5,398 nucleotides of DNA from Thauera sp. (GTDB taxonomy: Bacteria > Pseudomonadota > Gammaproteobacteria > Burkholderiales > Rhodocyclaceae). Shown here one piece after another: positions 1-5,398 of the stretch. The stretch is taken from assembly GCA_023150215.1 (NCBI GenBank), contig JAKLLJ010000235.1:1-5398 (forward strand), written 5' to 3'. A model generated the notes under the pieces. That model did no database searches and had not been told where the DNA came from. It saw nothing but the letters and a program-made list of their open reading frames with translations. The position numbers and the translations under genes are program-made. How positions within the stretch are numbered: position 1 is the stretch's first letter; every line of letters starts with the position of its first letter.

Positions 1-156
1 GGCTTCACCCTGGTGATCCTGCTCTTCGCCGGCCTGCGCGAACGCATCGCGCTCGCCAACGTACCCGCCGCCTTTGCCGGGGTGCCGATCGCCCTCATCA
101 CCGCCGGCCTGCTGTCGCTCGCCTTCATGGGGTTCGCCGGACTTCCGGTGCGCTGA
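1..156 (+). CDS. rnfA: RnfA, electron transport complex membrane subunit (3' end only)
   Basis: Reading frame 1 is open from the window edge to a TGA at 154-156 and gives the last 51 residues of RnfA. The start and the first three quarters of the protein lie off the left edge. The visible part contains GFTLVILLFAGLRERIALA, then a VPAAFAGVPIALITAG segment and a final hydrophobic helix (LLSLAFMGFAGL), which matches the conserved C-terminus of RnfA/RsxA as I remember it. RnfA is a multi-helix inner-membrane subunit homologous to RnfE and NqrE. Known structures of this family place an Fe-S centre between the RnfA and RnfE half-helices, but the RnfA cysteines that would show this are outside the window. 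It is followed after 29 bases by rnfB in the usual order. The family call is firm; integrity of the N-terminal part cannot be judged. Confidence 0.93.
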   Translation, partial: GFTLVILLFAGLRERIALANVPAAFAGVPIALITAGLLSLAFMGFAGLPVR

Positions 157-173
157 ACGCAGATCCGCTTACC

Positions 174-178
174 AGGAG
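174..178 (+). promoter_or_regulatory. Ribosome binding site of rnfB
   Basis: AGGAG ends 7 bases before the ATG at 186. Three ATG codons follow in a row (186, 189, 192), and the spacing favours the first, with 10 and 13 bases to the others. The site lies in the short gap between rnfA and rnfB. Confidence 0.65.
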
Positions 179-185
179 CACGAAG

Positions 186-725
186 ATGATGATGATCGTA
201 TCGGTCGCGGCGGTCGCCGCCCTCGGTCTGGTGCTGGGCTGGCTGCTCGGCCTGGCCTCGCAATGGCTCGGCGCCACCGTGGACCCGGTGGTCGAACGCA
301 TCACCGAGGCCCTGCCCGGCTCGCAATGCGGCCAGTGCGGCTATCCGGGCTGCGCCCAGGCCGCCGCCGCAGTGGCCGCTGGCAGCGCGCCGGTGACCCT
401 TTGCCCGCCGGGCGGCCGCGCGGTCGCCGAGAAGCTGGCCGAGATCATCGGCACTGCATTCGACCCGGGCAACGTGCCCGACCGCGGCCCCCTGCTCGCG
501 CGCGTGCGCACCGACTACTGCATCGGCTGCTCGCGCTGCATCAAGTCCTGCCCGACCGACGCGATCCTGGGCGCCACCAAGCAGCTCCACGTCGTGCTCG
601 GCGAAGCCTGCATCGGCTGCGGCGCCTGCGCCGAGGTCTGCCCCACCGGCGGCATCGACCTCGAAGGCATCCCCGTCACCTTGCGCAACTGGCGCTGGCA
701 CAAGCCCGGCCTGGGCAAAGCCTGA
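186..725 (+). CDS. rnfB: RnfB, iron-sulfur subunit of the Rnf electron transport complex
   Basis: This is a 179-residue protein that passes electrons between ferredoxin and the membrane part of Rnf on the cytoplasmic face. Residues 3-25 form one hydrophobic N-terminal anchor. Residues 48-73 hold the 4Fe-4S domain typical of RnfB, with Cys48, Cys51, Cys56 and Cys73 (CGQCGYPGC followed by a distant LCPPGG). Two bacterial ferredoxin-type motifs follow: Cys112, 115, 118, 122 (CIGCSRCIKSCP) and Cys142, 145, 148, 152 (CIGCGACAEVCP). All twelve ligands are therefore present, enough for three 4Fe-4S clusters. The length is close to that of E. coli RsxB (about 190). After the last cluster the motif reads PTGGI where many relatives have a cysteine; this is not one of the four CxxCxxCxxxCP ligands and should be harmless. 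The first of three tandem ATGs is chosen because of the AGGAG 7 bases upstream. rnfC follows after 24 bases. Confidence 0.96.
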   Translation: MMMIVSVAAVAALGLVLGWLLGLASQWLGATVDPVVERITEALPGSQCGQCGYPGCAQAAAAVAAGSAPVTLCPPGGRAVAEKLAEIIGTAFDPGNVPDRGPLLARVRTDYCIGCSRCIKSCPTDAILGATKQLHVVLGEACIGCGACAEVCPTGGIDLEGIPVTLRNWRWHKPGLGKA

Positions 726-749
726 TCCGCCACGAGGACTGCACGCACC

Positions 750-2195
750 ATGAAGATCTTCCGTTTTCGCGGCGGCATCCATCCGGAGGGCAACAAGGAC
801 CCGACCGCCTGTCATCCGATCGCTCGCCTGCCGCTGCCGAAACGCCTGTACATCCCGCTGCAGCAGCATATCGGCGAGCCGGCCGCACCCGAGGTCAAGG
901 TCGGCCAGCACGTGCTCAAGGGCCAGCGTCTCGCCCGTCACCAGGGTTCGGTATCGGCGCCGGTGCATGCGCCGACCTCGGGCACGGTGGTGGCGATCGG
1001 TGACCACATGGCACCGCACCCCTCCGGCCTGCCGGTGCAGACGATCACGCTCGAGTCCGACGGCGAGGAGTGCTGGGTCGCGACCGAGCCCGCGGTCGAT
1101 CCGTTCTCGCTGTCGCGCGCCGAAGTCTCCGCACGCGTGCGCGACGCCGGCATCGTCGGCCTCGGTGGCGCGGCCTTCCCCGCGGCGGTCAAGCTCGACG
1201 CCGGCAACCGTCACCCGATCGAGACCCTGATCATCAACGGCGGCGAGTGCGAGCCCTACCTAACCTGCGACGACCGCCTGATGCGTGAGGGCGCCGGCTA
1301 CGTGGTCGAGGGCGTGCGCCTGATCGCCAGCGGCCTCGGTGCCCGGCGCACGGTGATCGCGATCGAGGACAACAAACCCGAAGCGCTCGAGGCGATGCGT
1401 GCCGCGGCCGCGGCCCACCCCGGCATCACCGTGCTGCGCGTGCCCTCGCGCTATCCGATGGGCTCCGAAAAGCAGCTCGTCAGCACCGTCACCGGACTCG
1501 AGATCCCGGCCGGCAAGCTCTCCGCCGAGATCGGCGTCAGCGTGCACAACGTCGGCACCGCGCTCGCGGTGTGTCGCGCGGTGCGTTTCGCCAAGCCGCT
1601 GGTGTCGCGCGTGGTCACCATGGGCGGCGGCGCGATCCGCAATCCGCGCAACGTGGTGGTGCCGATCGGCACCCCGGTGGCCGACCTCGTCGAGTTCTGT
1701 GGCGGCTTCACGGTGACGCCGAGCCGCGTGCTGATGGGCGGGCCGATGATGGGCCAGGTGCTGCCTGGACTGGAGGCCCCGGTGGTCAAGGGCACCAGCG
1801 GCATCATCGCGCTCACCGCGGCCGAGGCCCATGCCGCCAGTCAGCGCGCCTGCCTGCATTGCGGGCGCTGCGTGGATGTGTGCCCGGTCGGTCTGGTGCC
1901 GCTCGATCTCGCCGCGCGCGTGCGCGCCGGCCGCATCGATGACGCCGCCGAGCTCGGCATGGGCGACTGCCTGTCCTGCGGCTGCTGCGCCTATGTGTGC
2001 CCGGCCCACCTGCCGCTGGCACACCTGTTCAACTATGCCAAGGGCGAGATCGCCGCCCGCCGCGAGGCGCAGCGCAAGGCCGAGGACACGCGCAAGCTGG
2101 CCGAGGCGCGCCGGCTGCGGCTGGCCGCCGAGATCGCCGCCAAGGCCGCGCGCCGCTCGGCGCGCAGCAGCGACAACGTGGAGATCGGATCATGA
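750..2195 (+). CDS. rnfC: RnfC, NADH/FMN- and 4Fe-4S-binding subunit of the Rnf complex
   Basis: This is a 481-residue peripheral subunit that exchanges electrons with NADH and, by family knowledge, binds FMN plus two 4Fe-4S clusters. The N-terminus (FRFRGGIHPEGNK, residues 4-16) and the biotinyl-like segment at about 48-85 (VGQHVLKGQRLA, APTSGTV) are typical of RnfC. The nucleotide/FMN region shows GLGGAAFPAAVKL (137-149), IINGGECEPYLTCDDRLM (161-178) and RYPMGSEKQL (234-243). An SLBB-like part with IRNPRNVVVPIGTPV lies near 296-310. The cluster ligands are Cys368, 371, 374, 378 and Cys407, 410, 413, 417. After the clusters there is only a short Ala/Arg/Lys/Glu-rich, probably helical tail (about 430-475). 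E. coli RsxC, about 740 residues, has a long repetitive extension there. A GAGG at 734-737 lies 12 bases before the ATG, a slightly long spacing, but the conserved MKIFRFRGG opening supports this start. The stop overlaps the rnfD start by four bases. Confidence 0.96.
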   Translation: MKIFRFRGGIHPEGNKDPTACHPIARLPLPKRLYIPLQQHIGEPAAPEVKVGQHVLKGQRLARHQGSVSAPVHAPTSGTVVAIGDHMAPHPSGLPVQTITLESDGEECWVATEPAVDPFSLSRAEVSARVRDAGIVGLGGAAFPAAVKLDAGNRHPIETLIINGGECEPYLTCDDRLMREGAGYVVEGVRLIASGLGARRTVIAIEDNKPEALEAMRAAAAAHPGITVLRVPSRYPMGSEKQLVSTVTGLEIPAGKLSAEIGVSVHNVGTALAVCRAVRFAKPLVSRVVTMGGGAIRNPRNVVVPIGTPVADLVEFCGGFTVTPSRVLMGGPMMGQVLPGLEAPVVKGTSGIIALTAAEAHAASQRACLHCGRCVDVCPVGLVPLDLAARVRAGRIDDAAELGMGDCLSCGCCAYVCPAHLPLAHLFNYAKGEIAARREAQRKAEDTRKLAEARRLRLAAEIAAKAARRSARSSDNVEIGS

Positions 2196-3265
2196 CGAGC
2201 TGGACCCCGAACCGGTCTCCGGTTGCCGCACCCCACGTCCACGGACGCACCGCCATCCCGCAGGTGATGCGCACGGTGCTGCTCGCCCTGCTACCGGCCA
2301 CCGCCACCGGCGTGTGGCTGTTCGGCTGGCCGGCGCTCAACATGATCGTGCTGTCGATCGCCGGCTGCGTCGCGGCCGAGGCCGCCGCGCTGGCGATCGG
2401 CCGCCGCGCGCTGGCGCACACGCTGGGCGACGGCTCGGCGGTGGTCACCGGCCTCATCCTCGCGCTGTGCCTGCCACCGTGGGCGCCGTGGTGGTTGCCG
2501 CTGCTCGGCGGCGCGTTCGCGATCGTGGTCGGCAAGCAGGTCTTCGGCGGCCTGGGCCAGAACGTGCTCAACCCGGCGATGCTGGCACGCGTCGCGCTGC
2601 TGGTCTCCTTCCCGCTCGAGATGACCGCCTGGGTGGCGCCCCAGCCGCTGTTCTCGGCCGCCGCACCCGGCTTCCTCGAGAGCCTTGCGATCACCTTCGG
2701 CGCAGTCGCCGCACCCGACGCGGTGAGTGCGGCGACCGCGCTCGCGCCACTCAAGACCGGTGGCGAGTTCGCCGCCGGTCCGGCGCTGATCGCGCTCGGA
2801 CTCGGCACCGTGCCAGGCAGCCTGGGCGAGACTTCCGCGCTCGCACTGCTCGCCGGCGGCGCCCTGCTCATCGCCCGCCGCATCGTGCCGTGGCAGATCC
2901 CGGCCGCGCTGCTCGGCACCCTCGCGCTGCTGGCGGCGATCTTCAACCAGATCGACCCCGCGCACTACGCGCCGCCCCTGCTCCACCTGCTCGGCGGCAG
3001 TGCGCTGATGTGCGCGTTCTTCATCGCCACCGACCCGGTCGGCGCGCCGGTGACACCGAGCGGACGGCTGATCTTCGGTGCCGGAATCGGTGCGCTGATC
3101 TACGCGATCCGCACCTGGGGCGGCTATCCGGAAGGGGTGGCGTTTGCAGTGTTGCTGCTCAATGCGGCGACGCCGCTGATCGATCACCTGGTGCGGCCGC
3201 GCCGCTACGGGCGGCTGCGCTCGGGCGCGCCGCTGCCGGTGATCCGCAGGGAGGACGGCCGATGA
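2192..3265 (+). CDS. rnfD: RnfD, flavinylated membrane subunit of the Rnf complex
   Basis: This is a 357-residue integral membrane protein, homologous to NqrB, with about nine hydrophobic segments starting near residues 27-45 and 48-68. Family signatures are SAVVTGLILALCLPPWAPWW (82-101), GKQVFGGLGQNVLNPAM (114-130) and IATDPVGAPVTPSGRLIFG (278-296), then a GYPEGVAFAVLLLNAATPLI helix (311-330). Covalent FMN is expected on Thr182 in DAVSAAT (176-182), by analogy with the phosphoester-linked threonine of RnfD/NqrB attached by ApbE. The start is fixed by the ATGA overlap with rnfC, a GGAGA 2180-2184 upstream, and the usual family N-terminus; an in-frame extension back to 1997 exists but only reads through rnfC in a wrong frame. 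The middle loop (about 160-210) is Ala-rich. RnfD works with RnfG to carry electrons through or across the membrane. It overlaps rnfG by four bases. Confidence 0.95.
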   Translation: MTSWTPNRSPVAAPHVHGRTAIPQVMRTVLLALLPATATGVWLFGWPALNMIVLSIAGCVAAEAAALAIGRRALAHTLGDGSAVVTGLILALCLPPWAPWWLPLLGGAFAIVVGKQVFGGLGQNVLNPAMLARVALLVSFPLEMTAWVAPQPLFSAAAPGFLESLAITFGAVAAPDAVSAATALAPLKTGGEFAAGPALIALGLGTVPGSLGETSALALLAGGALLIARRIVPWQIPAALLGTLALLAAIFNQIDPAHYAPPLLHLLGGSALMCAFFIATDPVGAPVTPSGRLIFGAGIGALIYAIRTWGGYPEGVAFAVLLLNAATPLIDHLVRPRRYGRLRSGAPLPVIRREDGR

Positions 3266-3936
3266 GCACGCTTGCAACGGGCGGCCTGCGCCAGCGCCCG
3301 GGACTGTTGCTCGGTGCGTTCGCGCTCGGCTGCAGTGCCCTGCTGGGGGCAGGTGACCTCGTCACGCGCGCCGAGATCCGCCTGCGCCAGGCCGAGGATC
3401 TGCGCCATGCGCTGGACCAGACCCTGGCGTCGGTTCCCCACGACAACAACCCGGCCGACGACACGGTGGCGGTCGATGCCGGGAACGGGAAGACGATCAC
3501 CATCTACCGCGCACGCCAGGGCGGCGAGATCAGCGGCGTGGCCTTCAACTGGGTCGGCGAGGCGGGCTACGGCGGACCGATCACCTTGACCGTGGGGGTC
3601 GCGCACGATGGCCGCATCGCCAGCGTGCGCGTGCTCTCGCACAGCGAGACACCCGGACTGGGCGACAAGATCGACGTGCGCAAGTCGGACTGGATCCGCG
3701 CCTTCGACGGCCGCGGCCTGGACACCGGCACGCGCTGGGCGGTGCGCAAGGACGGCGGCGATTTCGACCAGTTCGCCGGCGCCACCATCACCCCGCGCGC
3801 AGTCGTCGGCGCGGTCCACGACAGCCTGCGCTTCTACGCGGCGCAACGCGAGCGCCTGCTGGCGCCACAGGCACCCGCCAGCGCAGGACGAGAGGGCGAG
3901 CCGGCCGCGGTACCGGCGAAAGGGAGTGCATCATGA
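3262..3936 (+). CDS. rnfG: RnfG, periplasmic FMN-binding subunit of the Rnf complex
   Basis: This is a 224-residue protein with one N-terminal membrane anchor (about 13-32, after Arg9 and Arg12) and a periplasmic FMN-binding domain, related to NqrC. Conserved features are SHSETPGLGDKI (126-137), a KDGGDFDQFAGATITPRAVV stretch (163-182) and the following amphipathic helix ending in ERLLA. Thr175 in GAT is the expected site of the covalent FMN, by family knowledge attached by an ApbE flavin transferase that is not in this window. The position just before GAT is Ala172, whereas the textbook motif has Ser or Thr there. The last 25 residues are an Ala/Pro/Gly-rich tail that is probably disordered. 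The start is supported by AGGGAGG at 3248-3254, 7 bases upstream, and by the ATGA overlap with rnfD. The stop overlaps the rnfE start in the same way. Confidence 0.95.
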   Translation: MSTLATGGLRQRPGLLLGAFALGCSALLGAGDLVTRAEIRLRQAEDLRHALDQTLASVPHDNNPADDTVAVDAGNGKTITIYRARQGGEISGVAFNWVGEAGYGGPITLTVGVAHDGRIASVRVLSHSETPGLGDKIDVRKSDWIRAFDGRGLDTGTRWAVRKDGGDFDQFAGATITPRAVVGAVHDSLRFYAAQRERLLAPQAPASAGREGEPAAVPAKGSAS

Positions 3937-4607
3937 GCGAAGCGCGCAGGGTCATCCGTGACGGCCTGTGGGACAACAACGTGGTCTTCGGCCAGATGCT
4001 CGGCATGTGCCCGACGCTGGCCACCACCGGCAGCGCCACCAACGGCCTCGGCATGGGGCTGGCGACGACGGTGGTGCTGGTGTGCTCGGGGGTGCTGGTC
4101 TCGCTGTTCCGCAACGTGATCGCGCGCGAGGTGCGGATCGCGATCTATGTGCTGCTGATGTCGTCGATCGTGACCCTGGTCGACATGACGATGAACGCCT
4201 GGATGCACGAACTGCACAAGGTGCTCGGCCTGTTCATCCCATTGATCGTGGTGAACTGCGCGATCATGGGACGCGCTGAAGCCTTCGCCTCCAAGCGCAC
4301 GCCCGGAATCGCCGCCCTCGACGGTCTCATGATGGGCATCGGCTTCACGCTCGCGCTGATGGTGCTCGGCGGCGTGCGCGAGGCAATCGGCCAGGGCACG
4401 CTGTTCGCCGACGCCTCGATGCTGCTCGGCGAGCGCTTCGCCTTCCTGGAACTGCGCCTCGATGACTATCGCGGGGTGCTGCTGATGATCCTGCCGCCGG
4501 GCGGCTTTCTCGCCCTTGGCTTCCTGGTCGCCGCGCGCCAGCGCATGCTCGCACGCGCACGCACGCGGGCATCGCTCACGAACGGCGACGCCGTCGCCGG
4601 CGCATGA
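3933..4607 (+). CDS. rnfE: RnfE, electron transport complex membrane subunit
   Basis: This is a 224-residue inner-membrane protein, paralogous to RnfA and homologous to NqrD. It opens with the family hallmark GLWDNNVVFGQMLGMCPTLA (11-30), then a TNGLGMGLATTVV helix (36-48). VNCAIMGRAEAFAS (107-120) and GLMMGIGFTLALMVLGGVRE (131-150) follow, with a PPGGFLALGFLVA helix at 188-200. About six membrane segments are predicted by eye. Cys26 and Cys109 sit in the two inverted half-helix motifs, which in known Rnf/NQR structures hold an Fe-S centre shared with RnfA in the middle of the membrane. The Arg-rich C-terminus (about 202-212) should lie in the cytoplasm. The start is supported by AGGGAG at 3921-3926, 6 bases upstream, and by the ATGA overlap with rnfG. 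The TGA stop overlaps a second possible rnfH start. Confidence 0.95.
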   Translation: MSEARRVIRDGLWDNNVVFGQMLGMCPTLATTGSATNGLGMGLATTVVLVCSGVLVSLFRNVIAREVRIAIYVLLMSSIVTLVDMTMNAWMHELHKVLGLFIPLIVVNCAIMGRAEAFASKRTPGIAALDGLMMGIGFTLALMVLGGVREAIGQGTLFADASMLLGERFAFLELRLDDYRGVLLMILPPGGFLALGFLVAARQRMLARARTRASLTNGDAVAGA

Positions 4608-4632
4608 GTACGACCCACGCAGCGAACCGAGC

Positions 4633-4637
4633 GGAGA
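4633..4637 (+). promoter_or_regulatory. Ribosome binding site deciding the rnfH start
   Basis: GGAGA ends 8 bases before the ATG at 4646 and favours that codon over the in-frame ATG at 4604. The earlier codon has no clear Shine-Dalgarno sequence and could only rely on coupling to the rnfE stop. Confidence 0.6.
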
Positions 4638-4645
4638 ACAAGCAC

Positions 4646-4942
4646 ATGAAGATCAGTGTCAGCTACGCCCATCCGGATAATCCGGCCTGGCTGCGCCTCG
4701 ACGTGGATGAGGGATGCACGCTGCGCGGCGCAATCGAGCGCTCGGGCATCCTGGGGCGCTGCGAAGGGATCGACCTCGCACGCAACAAGGTCGGCATCTT
4801 CGGCAAGATCAAGCCTCTCGACACGGTGCTGGCCGAGGGGGACCGGGTGGAGATCTACATGCCGATCGTGATCGACCCCAAAACCGCCCCGCGCCGCAAG
4901 CGCGAGGGAAGCGTTGCGGACGAAGGCGCCGACACGGACTGA
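4646..4942 (+). CDS. rnfH: RnfH, ubiquitin-fold accessory protein of the rnf operon
   Basis: This is a 98-residue soluble protein of the RnfH/YfjF family, with the beta-grasp fold of the MoaD/ThiS/ubiquitin group. Its biochemical role is not settled. It begins MKISVSYAHPD and shows the family core: GCTLRGAIERSGIL (23-36), a GIDLARNKVGIFGK block (41-54), then GDRVEIYMPIVIDPK (65-79) and a basic RRKR patch (83-86). The usual family sequence has Arg after IY, as I recall it; here it is Met72. The C-terminus is acidic (EGADTD) and has no terminal Gly-Gly, so sulfur-carrier or conjugation activity like that of MoaD or ubiquitin is not suggested. The start at 4646 is chosen for its ribosome site and for the typical family length. 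An upstream in-frame ATG at 4604 overlaps the rnfE stop as ATGA and would add 14 residues (MSTTHAANRAENKH) of no clear similarity. It is the last gene of the operon. Confidence 0.9.
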   Translation: MKISVSYAHPDNPAWLRLDVDEGCTLRGAIERSGILGRCEGIDLARNKVGIFGKIKPLDTVLAEGDRVEIYMPIVIDPKTAPRRKREGSVADEGADTD

Positions 4943-4959
4943 GGGCGCCCGCAGCCGGC

Positions 4960-5382
4960 TCAGGCGCGCTCGGTCTGTGTGGCCGACGTGCGCGCCGCAA
5001 GCGAGCGGCGCGCCTCGTGTTCGGCGGTGTCGATCTCGCCGAGGATGGCGCGGATGTCTTCCATCTGGCGCTCGAGCATCGACCGGCGCGCGCCGAGCAG
5101 TTCCATGAAGTGCGCCATCTGCGCCTGCTCGCCGGGCGCATTGTCGTAGAGGTCGAACAGCTCGCGCGTCTCCTGCAACGAGAAACCCAGCCGCTTGCCT
5201 CGCAGGATCAGGCTCAGGCGCACGCGGTCGCGCCGACTGTAGATGCGCCGGCTACCGCGGCGGGCCGGACTGATCAGGCCCTGGTCCTCGTAGTAGCGGA
5301 TCGCGCGCGTGGTGATGTCGAACTCCTTGGCGAGATCGGATATCGTATATGTCGTCGCGCGCGCCGATTCCCGCACGCGCAC
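4960..5382 (-). CDS. MerR-family transcriptional regulator, LiuR-like
   Basis: This is a DNA-binding regulator of about 138-140 residues (numbered from GTG 5382). The N-terminal winged helix-turn-helix of the MerR family covers about 12-70: YTISDLAKEFDITTRAIRYY, then EDQGLISPARRGSRRIYSRR and a LILRGKRLGFSL segment. A dimerising coiled coil follows at about 85-125 (ERQMEDIRAILGEIDTAEHE). The linker ELFDLYDNAPGEQAQ resembles LiuR, the regulator of leucine/isovalerate breakdown genes in proteobacteria, as I remember that family. There is no cysteine anywhere, so it is not a SoxR-type Fe-S sensor or a CueR/MerR-type metal sensor. No ATG start exists in the visible frame; GTG codons at 5382 and 5376 are candidates, and the frame stays open to the right edge, so a start outside the window is possible. 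It converges on rnfH with a 17-base gap, and its targets more likely lie to the right than in rnf. The MerR call is firm; the LiuR subtype is moderate. Confidence 0.88.
   Translation of the reverse strand: MRVRESARATTYTISDLAKEFDITTRAIRYYEDQGLISPARRGSRRIYSRRDRVRLSLILRGKRLGFSLQETRELFDLYDNAPGEQAQMAHFMELLGARRSMLERQMEDIRAILGEIDTAEHEARRSLAARTSATQTERA
4990..5013. other. GC-rich perfect hairpin just past the rnf operon
   Basis: GCGCGCCGC (4990-4998) and GCGGCGCGC (5005-5013) form a perfect 9-base stem around a 6-base loop. It begins 48 bases after the rnfH stop and lies inside the 3' end of the MerR-family gene. There is no T-run after it on either strand, so it is not a classic intrinsic terminator. 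It might stabilise the 3' end of the rnf transcript or help stop transcription, but in GC-rich coding DNA it may equally be chance. Confidence 0.35.
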
Positions 5383-5384
5383 TG

Positions 5385-5388
5385 CCCT
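5385..5388 (-). promoter_or_regulatory. Possible ribosome binding site of the MerR-family gene
   Basis: On the minus strand AGGG occupies 5388 to 5385. It is only 2 bases from the GTG at 5382 but 8 bases from the GTG at 5376, so the second codon may be the real start, giving 138 residues. The match is short and could be chance. Confidence 0.3.
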
Positions 5389-5398
5389 GCCACCGGCC

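Noticed and set aside
74..1003. 309-codon plus-strand frame across rnfA, rnfB and the start of rnfC
   Set aside because: It is Arg/Pro/His-rich with no domain and crosses three conserved genes in a different frame.
1260..2024. 254-codon open frame on the minus strand inside rnfC
   Set aside because: It is rich in His, Arg, Ala and Gly, has no recognisable domain, and lies fully antisense to a clearly conserved gene. Long antisense frames are expected in GC-rich coding DNA.
1831..3261. In-frame upstream extension of rnfG reaching back into rnfC
   Set aside because: The part before 3262 is Arg/Ala/Pro-rich shadow sequence, while the ATG at 3262 has a strong ribosome site and starts a normal RnfG.
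2029..3277. Two long minus-strand open frames (2029-2946 and 2291-3277) antisense to rnfD
   Set aside because: Their composition is low-complexity Ser/Ala/Pro or Arg/Glu/Gln/His and they overlap each other and rnfD; they are shadows of GC-biased codons.
3262..3342. RnfG as a lipoprotein, from FALGCS at residues 20-25
   Set aside because: The residue three before the cysteine is Ala rather than Leu, and RnfG is known to be held by an N-terminal membrane helix, which this segment fits.
4943..4950. GGGCGCCC palindrome between rnfH and the MerR-family gene
   Set aside because: It has no loop and no T-run, so it is not a terminator by itself; such 8-base palindromes are common in GC-rich DNA.
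4960..5382. MerR-family gene as SoxR, a partner of the Rnf/Rsx reducing system
   Set aside because: SoxR needs a four-cysteine 2Fe-2S site near its C-terminus and this protein has no cysteine.
1..5398. Na+-translocating NQR operon instead of Rnf
   Set aside because: The presence of RnfB with three 4Fe-4S motifs, RnfC with two ferredoxin-type clusters, and RnfH, together with the A-B-C-D-G-E-H order, is specific to Rnf; no NqrA or NqrF is present.
1..5398. tRNA or rRNA genes, CRISPR arrays, insertion sequences or integrase genes
   Set aside because: I saw none; coding genes fill the window and base composition and codon use look even throughout.

Overview
This is a high-GC proteobacterial window that carries most of an rnf operon on the + strand, followed by a convergent MerR-family regulator gene. 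The strong G/C bias at third codon positions, the gene order rnfA-B-C-D-G-E-H and the character of the proteins suggest a beta- or gammaproteobacterium. A Rhodocyclales-type betaproteobacterium (Azoarcus/Thauera-like) is my best guess. That is an inference from general resemblance, since no search could be run.

Layout: positions 1-156 hold the last 51 codons of rnfA, with the rest off the left edge. Then come rnfB (186-725), rnfC (750-2195), rnfD (2192-3265), rnfG (3262-3936), rnfE (3933-4607) and rnfH (best start 4646, alternative 4604; end 4942). All run in one direction. The C/D, D/G and G/E junctions are ATGA overlaps, as is E/H if the earlier rnfH start is used, so the cluster reads as one transcript with coupled translation. 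No promoter is visible because the operon begins outside the window. After a 17-base gap a MerR-family gene of the LiuR-like type runs the other way (5382 to 4960) and reaches almost to the right edge.

How the genes work together: Rnf is a membrane complex that couples electron transfer between NADH and ferredoxin to ion movement across the cytoplasmic membrane. In many proteobacteria it runs in reverse, using the ion gradient to make reduced ferredoxin, for example for nitrogenase or for reducing SoxR. RnfC (NADH/FMN site and two 4Fe-4S clusters) and RnfB (three 4Fe-4S motifs) carry electrons on the cytoplasmic side. RnfA and RnfE form the membrane core that shares an Fe-S centre. RnfD and RnfG carry covalent FMN on threonine. 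RnfH is a small ubiquitin-fold accessory protein. All the expected cofactor residues are visible in the parts present, so the complex looks functional.

I find no undescribed system here. The points most worth checking are departures from a textbook flavinylation motif in RnfD and RnfG, the rnfH start choice, a strong GC hairpin just past the operon end inside the MerR gene, and the relation, if any, of the cysteine-free LiuR-like regulator to rnf. Every stretch longer than 30 bases is covered by a gene.
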